From contig JAKJHU010000062.1 in NCBI GenBank assembly GCA_022316685.1, positions 2,069,501 to 2,133,500 of the forward strand: a stretch of 64,000 nucleotides of DNA, given 5' to 3'. Position 1 is the stretch's first letter. Every line of letters starts with the position of its first letter. The DNA comes from Progne subis subis (lineage: Eukaryota > Chordata > Aves > Passeriformes > Hirundinidae). Both the position numbers and the translations under genes were made by a program. The notes beneath the pieces are model-generated. The model was not told the origin of the DNA. It saw nothing but the letters and a program-made list of their open reading frames with translations, and searched no databases. Below, piece after piece: positions 50,101 through 62,100 of the stretch.

Positions 50101-53100
50101 AACATTCCAAGCTGATGGCGAGCAAAAGTAGTCACAATTTTCTTCTGTGCTGCCCATAAAAGTGGCCAGCCCGTCCATAAGGTAGCCCAGTCAGATGCAA
50201 GCCCATCCTGGCTGCCACCAGCAGGCTGCTGGCAGCTCTGGAAGAGGTGAGGAACACTCCAGGTCAGGGTGCTGCTGGAGCTACGTCAGCAGGGAGCTTC
50301 GGGGAAGCTTCTGCTGGCACCTCCTGCATTCATCTTGCCAAGAGAGAGACAGGTTTCCACTCCTCAAGAAAGCTCATTAAAGCTCCTGGTTTAATTGTAG
50401 CTTTGATACCTGGAGGATGTCAGGATGTGCCTTCGAGTCTAACAGTGCTTACAGTAGTGGGGAGGTGACAGTGGGTGTCAAAAAAGGCAAGCTGCAAAAA
50501 TAAGTTGACTTAAAACGACGCTGTGGCCCAAACAGCCTTCCTCACGTCTCAGAGGTGGGCTCTGTCACGTACAGAGGCGCTTTTACTCCTCAATCATTTG
50601 CATTGCTCCTTCCTGACGATTCTAAATGCTGGCACTCCTGAACAATAGGGAAAATTGCAATCATAATTTCTTGTAAATGTACGTCTTACTCGCCAGCACC
50701 TGACCACCTTCGTTCTGGACCGCAAAGAGGCGATGATTACGGTGGATGATGGAATAAGGAAGCTGAAATTGCTGGATGCCAAAGGCAAAGTGTGGACTCA
50801 AGACATGATTCTTCAAGTGGATGACAAAGCTGTCAGTTTGGTGGACTTGGAATCAAAGGTAAGATCTGTGAGTGACAGACTCATTTTCAGAGAGAGAGGG
50901 AGAAAAAGGGAGCGAGCAGAAAATCCATGTATGTGAGACTGAGGATTCTAATTAGCTTATTATCGCTTTCCCTTTTTAGCTCACGCAGTTTTCCTGAGAT
51001 CAGGACAATAGTAAGGTGGTATTTTGTGTTTTCTTCTTTTTTTTTTCTTTTTTTCCTCTTCTGACAGAATGAACTGGAGAATTTTCCCTTAAGCACAATT
51101 CAGCATTGCCAAGCTGTGATGAATGCATGCAACTACAATTCGATTCTTGCATTAATATGTAAAGAACCAACCCAAAACAAGCCTGATTTGCACCTGTTCC
51201 AGTGTGATGAAATTAAGGTAAGATGATAGTGGATTAGTGCTGATCTTCTATGACTTACTTGAATAGGGGAGATTGTGTGCATTGAGCAGTACAGTGGATA
51301 AAGATAAAGATTCATAGAAAATAATTCTGTACTTTTATTCTTGTAAATATGCTGTAAGTTTAATGGACTTATGGTAGCAGCACTACTTATAGTATGTTAG
51401 TAAATGTAGTGTAGTGTGTAGTGCAAAGGACTAATCTAATATTTAGGCTGAATCCTCAATGCGTGTTCAAATATGTCCTTACCGTAAATATTGGTTCTTG
51501 GACTCCATAGCTGCTAATTTAGGCTTGCAAATGTATAAAGCTCTGGAAAATGCCAATGGTTTGCCTTCACACTTCTGAAAAAAAGTGGTGTCAAGTAATT
51601 TGAGTTATCTCAAATTTATTTTATAATCTGCAAAGAGCTCATCTGAGCCCTAAGTCTTACCTACTCTTTCTGCTCTTTTTGTCAGTGAACAATTAAACAT
51701 TTTCACCTCTCTGCATCTCTGCTCTGCTGGAGAGATCTGGAAAGGGAAAATATTCCTTGCAGGAAGGGCAAAACAAGGAAAGAGATTGCTTGTCTCCGAT
51801 GAAAATATTACCTTCAAGTGTAAATTATTTTTTTAATGTATTCTGCAATACTTCTTTATTTCTGAGGTTCTGAATTTTAATTCTGTTAGTTATTCTGTTA
51901 GTAATTCCAGTTGATAATTTCATGGGGATTTCTTAATTCCCTTGTAGTAGTTTGTATTATTGTCTTGAAACAACAGACTGTTAATCACACTGTGCAACAG
52001 TTTTGGAATTAGCACAGTGGGAGTGGTGTGAGGATGATTAGTTATTGTGTGATTTATTGCACGGAATCTGCTGTTTTAAAGGAAAGTGGGATCCTGTCAG
52101 AAGTTCAGGGGGTATTGTGTTAAATAATGCAGGGATCCCATTTGAGGTGTGTTTGGACCCAGCTTCTCCATGTGTAGTTTTGTTCTCTTTTCCTTTTTGA
52201 AGTTGTTCCTCTGTGTACATATAAAAATGTAGAGTACATAAGCATTCCTTGGAAGTCCAGTATCTCCCTTTGTTCTGAAGTATTGTTTGATGCTGTGGCC
52301 ATACCCTGGATTTTTTTTTCCCTTACCCATGAAACTTTTCTGGTTTTGGAGGTTTAGGTCTTTCTCTGTTGGCTTTTCCCTGCTTTTGTTAGAAGTTGCA
52401 AGCAACTACTGGAACCTCTTCAATAAGAAAGAGTTGAAATCAATACCATTTGGGGCATTCTAACATTTTATAAACAAGAAAAAAAATTAAATAGCAAATA
52501 CCAAGAGTATGGGATTAATGGAGTTCTCCTGGCTTTAAGTTCCTCCGATCCCCCATAGTTTTTTCCTATTAATTCTGTAAACTTAAAGTATCATAACTAT
52601 TCTGTAGTGCAAGCCATCATAGCCTGAAAAGTCCTTTAATCCCCTTGAATTCTAAATTCAACAACGTCTTCTGGTCCTAGCAGAAGTTACACATTCCTCC
52701 CAAAAAGGTTACACACTTCTGCATTACTAGGGAAAGACCTGGTCCTTGCAGAGTGAGCCGGGCACTGACAGATTCGGGCTTTGACAGCCTTTGTAGGAAA
52801 TTAATTTGTCAGCTGAAGACATGTAACAGAGCATTCTAAATCCTGAGAGAAGCCATGACCTATTTAATGCAAGAGCTATTAAAATAATGCTTTAGACGAG
52901 CATCAGAATTTCACTTGTGGGGCCACTGGTGGGGGCAGACTGCAGCTGTGGAGTGGCAGGAATGTACAGAGCAGGGAATCTTCTGAGAAATTCATCCTCT
53001 GTTACATCAAAGAGAAATTGGAGGCTGTCATTATTTCTGGAAGGAAATCGTGCCATTACGAGTTACTTTCTTAATGCTTACACTGCTGCCATCCATAGTA

Positions 53101-56100
53101 GCTTTGCTGCTTCTATATTTAGTAGGTTTTTCTTTTTATAGGCTGAGACGAACAAAATACCCGAGACAACCAAAAATTACGTATGCAGAGGGAAAAAGGA
53201 GCTTATGCAACAATGGTTGACTTGAGATAATTACAGCTGTTCACACAAAATTGGTGTCTAGATTACGTACTTGTGTGATGATAATTCTTGGAGTAGTGAC
53301 AAAAATACCAACTCCCAGACTTTGTTCTGTTCTTGTTTGTTTGTTTGTTTGTTTAGGTGTAAAATAATTTGTCCCAGTGCTTTTAAGTAAATGGGATTTG
53401 ATAAGGTATTCTCTCTCTAAAGGTGAGATACTTATTTCAAAGATCCAGATCAGCAGCTGATCCCTGATGTTTTCTGCTCCTGTTCTCCTTAGGCTACCCT
53501 TATTCATGACGATATTGAAAGTGCAATCAGTGACAGCAAAAGTGGGAAACAAAAGAAGAGACTTGAGACACTGAGGTAAAAAATCCAACTTCTTGGCAGT
53601 GTATCAAACAGTGTGACAGCATTCAGAGGCTCTCCAGCTCTGCCTGCTGTCTTTTGGGGTTTTTTTGAGGGGGCTTGAGCTTTTTTTCTTCTAGTTAGCA
53701 ACATACTTCCAAAACCACGTGTATTAAAGCCATATCTTGCTTTAATAATTTTCTCATGTTCTGTAAATTTATAGTGTCAATCATACCTTTCCCAGTTCCA
53801 CCTTAGTGATGGGAACAACTGAGATCAATTCTGTCTGCCAGAGAATGGCATTGCATGTCTCAGTTCTGCATGTGGGTAAAGTAGTTCAGAATTTAAATTA
53901 AAAAAACATGAATTCCCCATAACTCCAAGTAAATAAGATTATGCTAAAAGGTTTTGGGATCTGAAGATGTTAAATGAAACAGCAACTGAAGATTGAATAA
54001 TCTTCCTGCCTGCCTGTTTAACGATGCTGAAGACTTCTTGTCTCCCTGGTAGCAAAACCTTCTCTGCCAGTTGGAAAATGTGGGGGAAAGAATCTCCTGG
54101 GTTCAGAGAAGATTAATAGAGAAATGAGACACAGCAAACAGAGGCATAAAAACAAGGGCACAAATATATTAGATACTGAATGGCGATGGTAGTAGCTCGT
54201 TAGAAATTCAGTGTGTAACTGCATGCTGATAGCATCTCTCAATAGTAATTGTGCTCAGATAGAGAAGTCTCTGGTGGACAAAAATTAGAATGAGCATTTA
54301 ATAGTTCTAGATACCTGTTAAATTCCAATGTGCAACTTAGGAAGATTTCCTAGAGCAAGGGGCACTCCTAGAAAAACAAAAGAGAACCTGAACTGTGTCT
54401 AACTCCATTTGAGGGTTTAAAATTAAATAAATAGACTTTACCATTTGTGGGACTAAGAGGCAATCCAGAGGGACTCCAGCACATTGGATGCGCCGGGAAA
54501 CTAATGAGATTTAATTGGGCAAAGAATGTAGGTCAATACATCTGTTGGGACAAATAATCTGAGATATCAGTCTCCCAGGGCTGTGAGGCCCAGAGGTCAA
54601 ACGTGGGTGGCAGCTGAGTGCTGGTTCCTCCCTGCTGGCTCATGTGCCTGCTGGCATTGGGTCACTGAGGGTCTGAGGCATGGCTGAGGTGCTGCAAGGT
54701 TGTTGATGAGTGAAAAGGGGATGGAGGAAGGAAAGGCAAAGGAAATATTTTTGTTGTTGTTGTTATCTGGTTTAAAGACCAAACGACACTTGATGTTTTG
54801 TGGTCTTGTTGTGGAATGCCGTGAATGAGAGGGGTTTATAAAGGATGAATTTAAGGTGAAGATCTAGTTTTTAAATTGAGCTCTGGGGAAGGAATGGGGG
54901 GATATGTATGACAGGAGCTACTGCGATTTCTTTTGTCTGTTGGTATCAAGCTGCAGAATGAGTTCAAAGGGCTCTTTCCTTGCAGTATTTAAAAGTGCAG
55001 TAAGAACTGGGAAATTGATGTGTTTGTACCAAGACAGGATGAAAAGGCCCCTGTTACAAAACAAATCAGCCAGTGAAACTGGTTTTGTTGGTAGGATTTT
55101 AAGCAAAAGGTGGCTGACAACTGGCCTGACTCAGGGGACTAGAGAATTAATTTGTGATGGCGGAAAGGTAGCTTCAAATCTTCTAATTTTCTCTCATACA
55201 AAAGACACCCTTACAACTGCGTGTGATGGTAAAAACGCCACCTAATAAGCCCAAGCCACTGAATTTATCCGTGTAAACTGACAGGTCTCCTCACGTTCTT
55301 TGGCACTGCTTGGGGATTTCCCTGGTGACAGAGGTTTGGTAACTCCCTCGTGGAGTGAGCTTCCTGCTGCATTCAACGTATTTACCCATCGTGGTCTCGA
55401 GTGCTGCTTTCTTGGCAAGCCCCGTAGTAAGCAAGCCCTGAAGTTGAAGAGGTCTTTGTGGAGCCTCCTCGTTTCCTCTGACCAGGCACTAGAGAACTCT
55501 GAAGGTCATGAGTTCAGTCCTCACACGAGGCACCATTTGTGGTGGCTCTGGCTTCTTTTTCCTGCCAAGGTCGGGATTAACACATGGGAGTCGCGTTTTT
55601 GCGTGCGGACTCTGTGGTTATTATTTCTTATCTATTTACAGTCTCACGAGCCATGAGCTGTAACTAGCAAGGTAGAGGGCAGAGGTAAAATTGAGTACCT
55701 CTCTATCCCTACAAGGGCTTTTCAAGGACAACCTATCCAAATATGAAATGCCACCTAAACTATTTTTACTTTAAACCCAGTAACTAACTACTTGAAGTCT
55801 GCAGTGTGGACTCTATCAACAGTTACAGAAAACCATCCAAACCCATGAAGAAGAAGGAAGAAGAAGGACCCAGACAATGCCCTAAGTCCTCCATCTTGCC
55901 CCATACATTACAATATACTAAAATCCCAAATTCTAAGTTTTTCACCCTGTGAGACCACACAATTCTATTCAAACCACACACCCACAACCCCAGCGCCATC
56001 ACTGCGTTTCGGGATCCTGCTCCACGACCTCAAGTCAAATGCAGTGCCCGCCCGAGGGTCAATGCCCCTCAGCGCAGAAAGCCCGAAATTTTCAGGGTTC

Positions 56101-59100
56101 CACCGGAGAGCAGGACGTTTTTCCTCGCAGTGTCACTGGCGGGCTTTCTCCTCTTCCTCCAGAATGATCTCCAAAGCTGACAGTGCCATCCCCCCGCCCC
56201 CGCGGGCGCCTGCCCCCGTGCCCCCCGGGACCATCACCCAGGTGGACGTGCGGAGCCGCGTGGCGGCGTGGTCGGCGTGGGCCTCGGAGCAGGGGGACTG
56301 TGAGTATTCCTGGGGGGAAGCACAGGCTCAGGCTGCTGCTACCAACTTCCCAACAAGCATCTCCTGTGGAAAGGCTGCCGGGGGGGCACTCGGGCAAAGC
56401 ACGCACACACCACGGCCAGCTCAGCGAAGAGAGGCAAGAAGGGTCTTTGTAGGATAAATTGCAGCGAGGGTTTAGTCCAGTTCTGTCGCATCATTCTCTC
56501 TTTTTTCTGTGTTTCCAGACTTGGCGTCCCTTTTTGCTAGTAATACAGGAATTGTCTTCAAAGCCACTGCACTCTTTATTGCTTGCTTCTGCTGGAGCAG
56601 CTTTCAGCATATTTTGCAAAACGGGATGATTCCTAATTACGTTGTAGATTTTTTTTTTTTTTAATTATTATTTAAAGGCTGGTACCATACTTCTGCAGCT
56701 AACTTCATTTATGCAGTTAAGTAGGCTGAAAGCACGTACAGAACCATTTTTTGTGAGCCTTGACAGGATCAGGCATTAAGGTGCGAGATTTTCAGCCTGT
56801 GTGGAGTCCCTGCAAAGGGAATCGTAGAGTTTTGTCCATCTTTTTCCTTACAGTAGTGTACTTTAAAGTATAAACTGTACAGAAATTGTTATATACTAAT
56901 ATACTAATGCCACATATATGCACGTCTTATTCTCTTCTTCCCTCTTTGCAGATGAAAAGCACAGACAATACCATGAGCAGGAAGAAACAGCAGAGATGAT
57001 AGCAGCCAGGATTGACAGAGATGTTGTAAGTGAGAGGCCTCAAATGAGGCTGCTTCGTGTCCTGTGAAGTTTTGGCACTCTCCTTTGTGGGAAGACTTTT
57101 CTCCACAAGGGAAATTCATCTCTGGAGAAAAGCTTTCCAAGCAGCCTCTGCTTGTTTTGGTAGATCTAAAGTGAACAGGTGGCAGTTTCTTTTCTGAATT
57201 TTCTTTTTTATAAAAGAAAGAAAAACACACTGAGTGTTAAGGACAAGTTCTCTGCTGTGAAGAGCTGGAAATATAAATTGTAATTTTTTTAAGTGACCTC
57301 AGCAAACTATGTAAGGATGAAAAATTCCATCGATTTGGCAGGGCTTGGATATGTGTAATACTTAGAAAATAGACATGATCATTTTTGGACAGCTGGGCCA
57401 TGTTTATCTATAACTTAAAGCATTCCTGCACATAAGCAACACTATTGGGCGTGTTCCATGGTATATGCAAGATCAAATATTGCCCTATGTGTCATTTGTA
57501 ACTTTCTACAACACCAGAGGGTCTTGAGAAAAGCATGTTGGGACCTGCTGCATTGGTGTCTCTGTGTTTTCCCTGGGGTTCATTCATTCTCCTCCAGTTA
57601 CTCTTTGAAATCAGTTCTTCAAAGAGCACTTCTCCACAAACAGCTTAATTTCTAGGGAGCTTCACCAAATCGTTTAATACTTAATACTAAAGGAGATTAT
57701 GAAGTTTTACTCTTTACAAAAATGCCATCCATTCAAATAAATTGCTAATTTTTTTTTTTGTGTTATCTCAGAAAAAATGTAACGTGGAAGTAAATTGTGT
57801 AATTGCAATCTCAGCTTAACTATCTTGTTACACATATTTTAAAAACTTCCTGTGGCTTAAATTTTTTAAAAACTAAAACTTGAAGTACTTTACAGGCATG
57901 TCAATTTAAAAACACAAGGAATCTAAATATGGAATGTTCCAGCATGGAATTAGCTCCAAGGAAGCTGTTGGTGTCTGGGAATCTGGACATTTCAATTTCT
58001 GGAGTATTTCTGCTATAGATTCTGTATAGAAACTGTTACTTTTCTTTTCTCCCACAGCAAATTCTGAACCATATTTTGGATGACATAGAGTACTTTGTTA
58101 CCAAACTGCAAAAAGCTGCTGAAGCATTTGCTGAACTTTCAAAGAGGAAGAAAACTAAAAAAAGTAAAAAGAAAGGTCCTGGAGGTAAGAGTTCATACTG
58201 CACACAATTCTCTTTCCCACAGGATCATTGAAGGGGCTAGGAAACGTCTTTTTCTATGGTTTTTATTAATCAGTGTAGCAATTTTCTCTCAATTTGAGCA
58301 CAAAATTTCCTATTCTTAGAGGGAGAGCTATGAAAATCATTTGCTTGAAGTCAGTGGGGAATGACTAATTAGAGATGTAACTACAGAATATGCTTCTGCC
58401 TTGGTTCTGTATCTACAAAATTCTGTCAGATGGCAAATTTATTATGTATTTTGTTGTTTACTATATCTGGAATATTTATGGAAGCTATATACATATAAAT
58501 GGGTGGATTAAAAAAGAAAAGAAATCTCCTTTTCTTCACCAGAGGGTGTTCTTACTCTCCGTGCAAAGCCACCACCTCCAGATGAATTCGTCGACTGCTT
58601 CCAGAAATTCAAGCATGGTTTCAATCTCCTGGTAAGTGATAGCAGCTGTGAGATGTGAGGCCAGACCAGGGCTGGCCACCTCTGGGCTAGCTTGACCTCT
58701 GAGCTTTGGGAAGCTTCTCCTCAGGTTCTCTACACAACGACTAGATGAGCATATTCCATGTTCAGCATCACTCCGTTCCTTCCTTTCCTGGTTCTTTAAA
58801 GCCTTTTCCTTGGGAAAATTTGATTTTTGAATCCTTAAAGGATTCAGAGGAAGGTCTAAGGCAAACACACAGCTCCGTTGTGTGTTTGCCAGCACCACCA
58901 GCTTTATTTGGTTTTATTCAGCCCATCAGACTCCCTGTGCTTGTTGCCATCATTACCCAGGACGTTCCGGCCTCAGAACGTCCCACCCAACAAACTGCTG
59001 CCTCTTTAGAGGTTCTCAGTGAGCAGAGATGATAATTCAAGAGCCTTCTGCTGGCATCTCCTCTTCTGCAAGTGGGAGTCTCCTGTTCTAGGGAGGCAAC

Positions 59101-62100
59101 ACGTGGGACAGCTCCAAAGCATCTGCTGTCAGACACTGACTGTCCCTTCCAGCTGCTGGGGAGGCTCTGCCAGTGGGGAAAACCTCTCCTGAATTCCTTG
59201 AGTTGCATCAGCTTCTTTCTTCCTCCTGGAGAATGAATTCTGATTGCAGGGCTGTAGGAAATATTTAGGCATGTTAAAAATATCTTTTAAAAAAAAAAAA
59301 AAAAAGCTGCATCAAGTGTTGTGGTTCTGACCTTAAGGGATTGCTGTTTTATATCTTGGAACATGTTTATCCTTCTCAGTAAAAGTGGTAATGTCCAAGG
59401 GTTTTTTCCATTCTTTTTGCTATATTCTGCATTTAAATTAGGGGGGTTTTTTTACCCAAGAACAATCTGTGCATCTTTGAATCTTTCTGTTCTGTGCAGG
59501 AGAAGTCACAGCTCTTGTTTTAATGTTCAGCAGCATCTGAGACCTGGTTCTAGTGTTGCTTTTGAGGAGTTGTGCTGTGACAATGCTTTAACAATGCTTT
59601 ACTTCAGCATCTTTGCAGGAGCAACAAATTCCTGAAATTTGTGCTTTATGCCAGGCAGGGAGAACTGTATAAAATGAAGAATCTGGTTAAAAAAAAATAA
59701 AGAAAGAAATAAAAAAAAAAAAAAATAGGAGTAGCTAGAAGAATAAAATAAAGTAGAATGGAAATTGCTTTAAAACCTCATGCTGGAAGCTTCTAGAAAT
59801 GCCTGCCATCTGTCAAAGAGCTTTAGATAGACTGGGGCTGGGTTGTTATGACTGAAGAGCAATGTTTGGGAAGTTATTAGAAGCAAAAACACATCCTCCT
59901 CCTTTCTTCATTCGCAGGGGCAGTTGGATGTAAAAGCAGAACAAGGGTAGCCAAAAGCAGTTTGAGGAACAGATGGCAAGATGCAGTAGAAACTACTATA
60001 ACTCTTTAAAGCACATTTGGGCTTCTTATTTCTGCAGCCTGCAAAGCCAGTGGGTGATCAGCAGATAAAAGAAATTCTCCAAGAAGCCATAGCAGTGAAT
60101 TTTAATGATTTGGGGCTTTTAGAATATTTTTTTATGGTGGTGTTTGGTCATAGGTTGGACTTGATCTCAGAGGTTTTTCATAGAAATACCTGATTATAAC
60201 GATAAAGTGATAGATGAAATTCAGTATTGATAGATATGATAGTCATGGACTGGTGAGGGAAAATCTCATCTATTAAATAAATAAGAACAAAACGTTGATG
60301 TAATAGAGATTCCTGGGAGAAAGATGTCTGTATTCAGTGTGATCAGCTAACCAAATGGTAAAAGCCATCAGGGGAAAAAAAAAAACAAAACAACAGAACA
60401 TTAACCAAGAGCATCAATATGCCATTAAGTTACCTGGCTTGATATTTTTTTTGCCAGTGTAGCAAAATTGAAGAGGGTTCCGGGTGGACAAGAACACCTG
60501 AAGGAATGACTTCACCTTGGAAAAGATCAGATTCAGGAATAACGTAATAAGTCCGTAAATGGTTACGAGCATTGCTAGAAAAAGCAAGTTGAGAAGGATA
60601 ACTTAGTTTTGTCTGGAGAGCTTGCAGAATACTGATGGAAGTAAGAGGTGTCAGATTCCCAATGGAGATGCTTCTTCACAAGGCGTGTAATTTGGTTGTG
60701 GAACTTTTTGTTTGCCACGGTAGGTGCTCAAATAGGCATGGAGTCAGGAGCTCTGGGATGGACGAGCACTGGCACTAAGTGGGGCTTTCAGGCCAAGCAC
60801 TGGGCTTAGGTGGACCTCAGCAGGGCTGGCCATTCTTACGTGAAGCATTTATTATCTTAAGAGTTAAGTGTTTCTTAAAATGTGCCATTCGTTTTATTCC
60901 TTCAGGCCAAGCTGAAGTTCCATATCCAAAACCCCAGTGCAGCTGATCTGGTTCATTTTCTCTTTACCCCACTACATATGGTAAGGTTTTACAGTTTTCC
61001 AAGTGTTTACCTTCAGAACTTTTATATTTATATGCTCTGTAACCTTTTCAGTGATAGCAAGATTGAAATGTTGTGTTCCTGGACGATAAGTAAGGAGAAA
61101 TGTTTGTATCTCAGGATGAAGCTTTCTTTAGAAAACAATTTATATCCTTTTCTGCGTATTTCCCCTTCTATGAAATGTATTTATTTAAATCATCTGTAGC
61201 CTTGTGTTACACTTTGCCATTATAATTTTTAACTAGCAATAAAAAATTGAGGTTCTCTACATAATGCAGAAGGAGAGTTGAAAGCATATTTAATGGAAGT
61301 GTGCGTGGCTTTGATCAGTAAAGCAAAAATAACATTACCCAGAGTGGGTCTAAATAAAAAATGTTTGGTGACCAGAACAACAGTTCTCCAGGAATAAATA
61401 GTGTAGTTAATTTGTAGGGCATCAAGACACACTGCAAGATTCTCAGAGGGGTTTTCACTTCAGGGGGGATGTTTTTATGAGTAATGACTGTTTCCTAGCA
61501 GCACTGTAGATAACATAAATGCACAGTCCCTTCCTCACTGACAACGTGTGTGTTCTTGGCATTATTTCAATCCTTGGATTTAGGTGGTGCAGACAACAGG
61601 AGGTCCAGAGCTTGCTAGCACAGTGCTCAGCCCCCTCCTGACAAAAGACACCATAGACTTCCTGCGATACACGGTCACCAGCGAGGAGGGACAGCTGTGG
61701 ATGTCCCTGGGTGATTCATGGACCAAAGCCAGGTGAGGGAAAAAATCTCCAGGTTCTGGAGAACGTTCTCTAAAATCGAATTTGTCCACATGGTCGTAGC
61801 CAGGCTATCCAGCCCCCCATAAATTCAGTTTGTTAGGATTTGGGCAATTGAGAAGTGTCCTTTGAAGGTTTTGGAGAGGAACTCTTTAGTTTCACTGGGA
61901 TTTGGGAGCTAAAGGAGAGACAAAATGCAGAGAGAATTTTTTTTTTGTCAGTGATATCCAGAACCTCTTGCCATAATCCTCTGGAGTACCTTTTTCTGAA
62001 CTGTCCCATGCATGTTTCCAGTTGTTTTTCACCATTATTTTTCCAGCCCAACTCCCTGGACTTCATTAAAAAACAATTTGAAGATTCAATAAAAAGTGAC

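Larger units (their letters stand above)
53576..56162 (+). other. EPS8: EPS8 intron between coding exons 6 and 7
   Basis: 2587 bp, GT-AG, phase 2. The right third is an antisense LTR with a tRNA-like element at its left edge; the rest shows nothing recognisable. Confidence 0.9.

Noticed and set aside
55466..55535. Functional tRNA-Met gene
   Set aside because: The anticodon arm and D arm are not preserved, the length is short, and CCA is encoded, which vertebrate tRNA genes do not do.
56513..56530. Possible extra EPS8 exon after a TTTCCAG acceptor in the intron after exon 7
   Set aside because: The following sequence does not continue EPS8, while exon 8 at 56952 joins exon 7 in frame with the expected residues.
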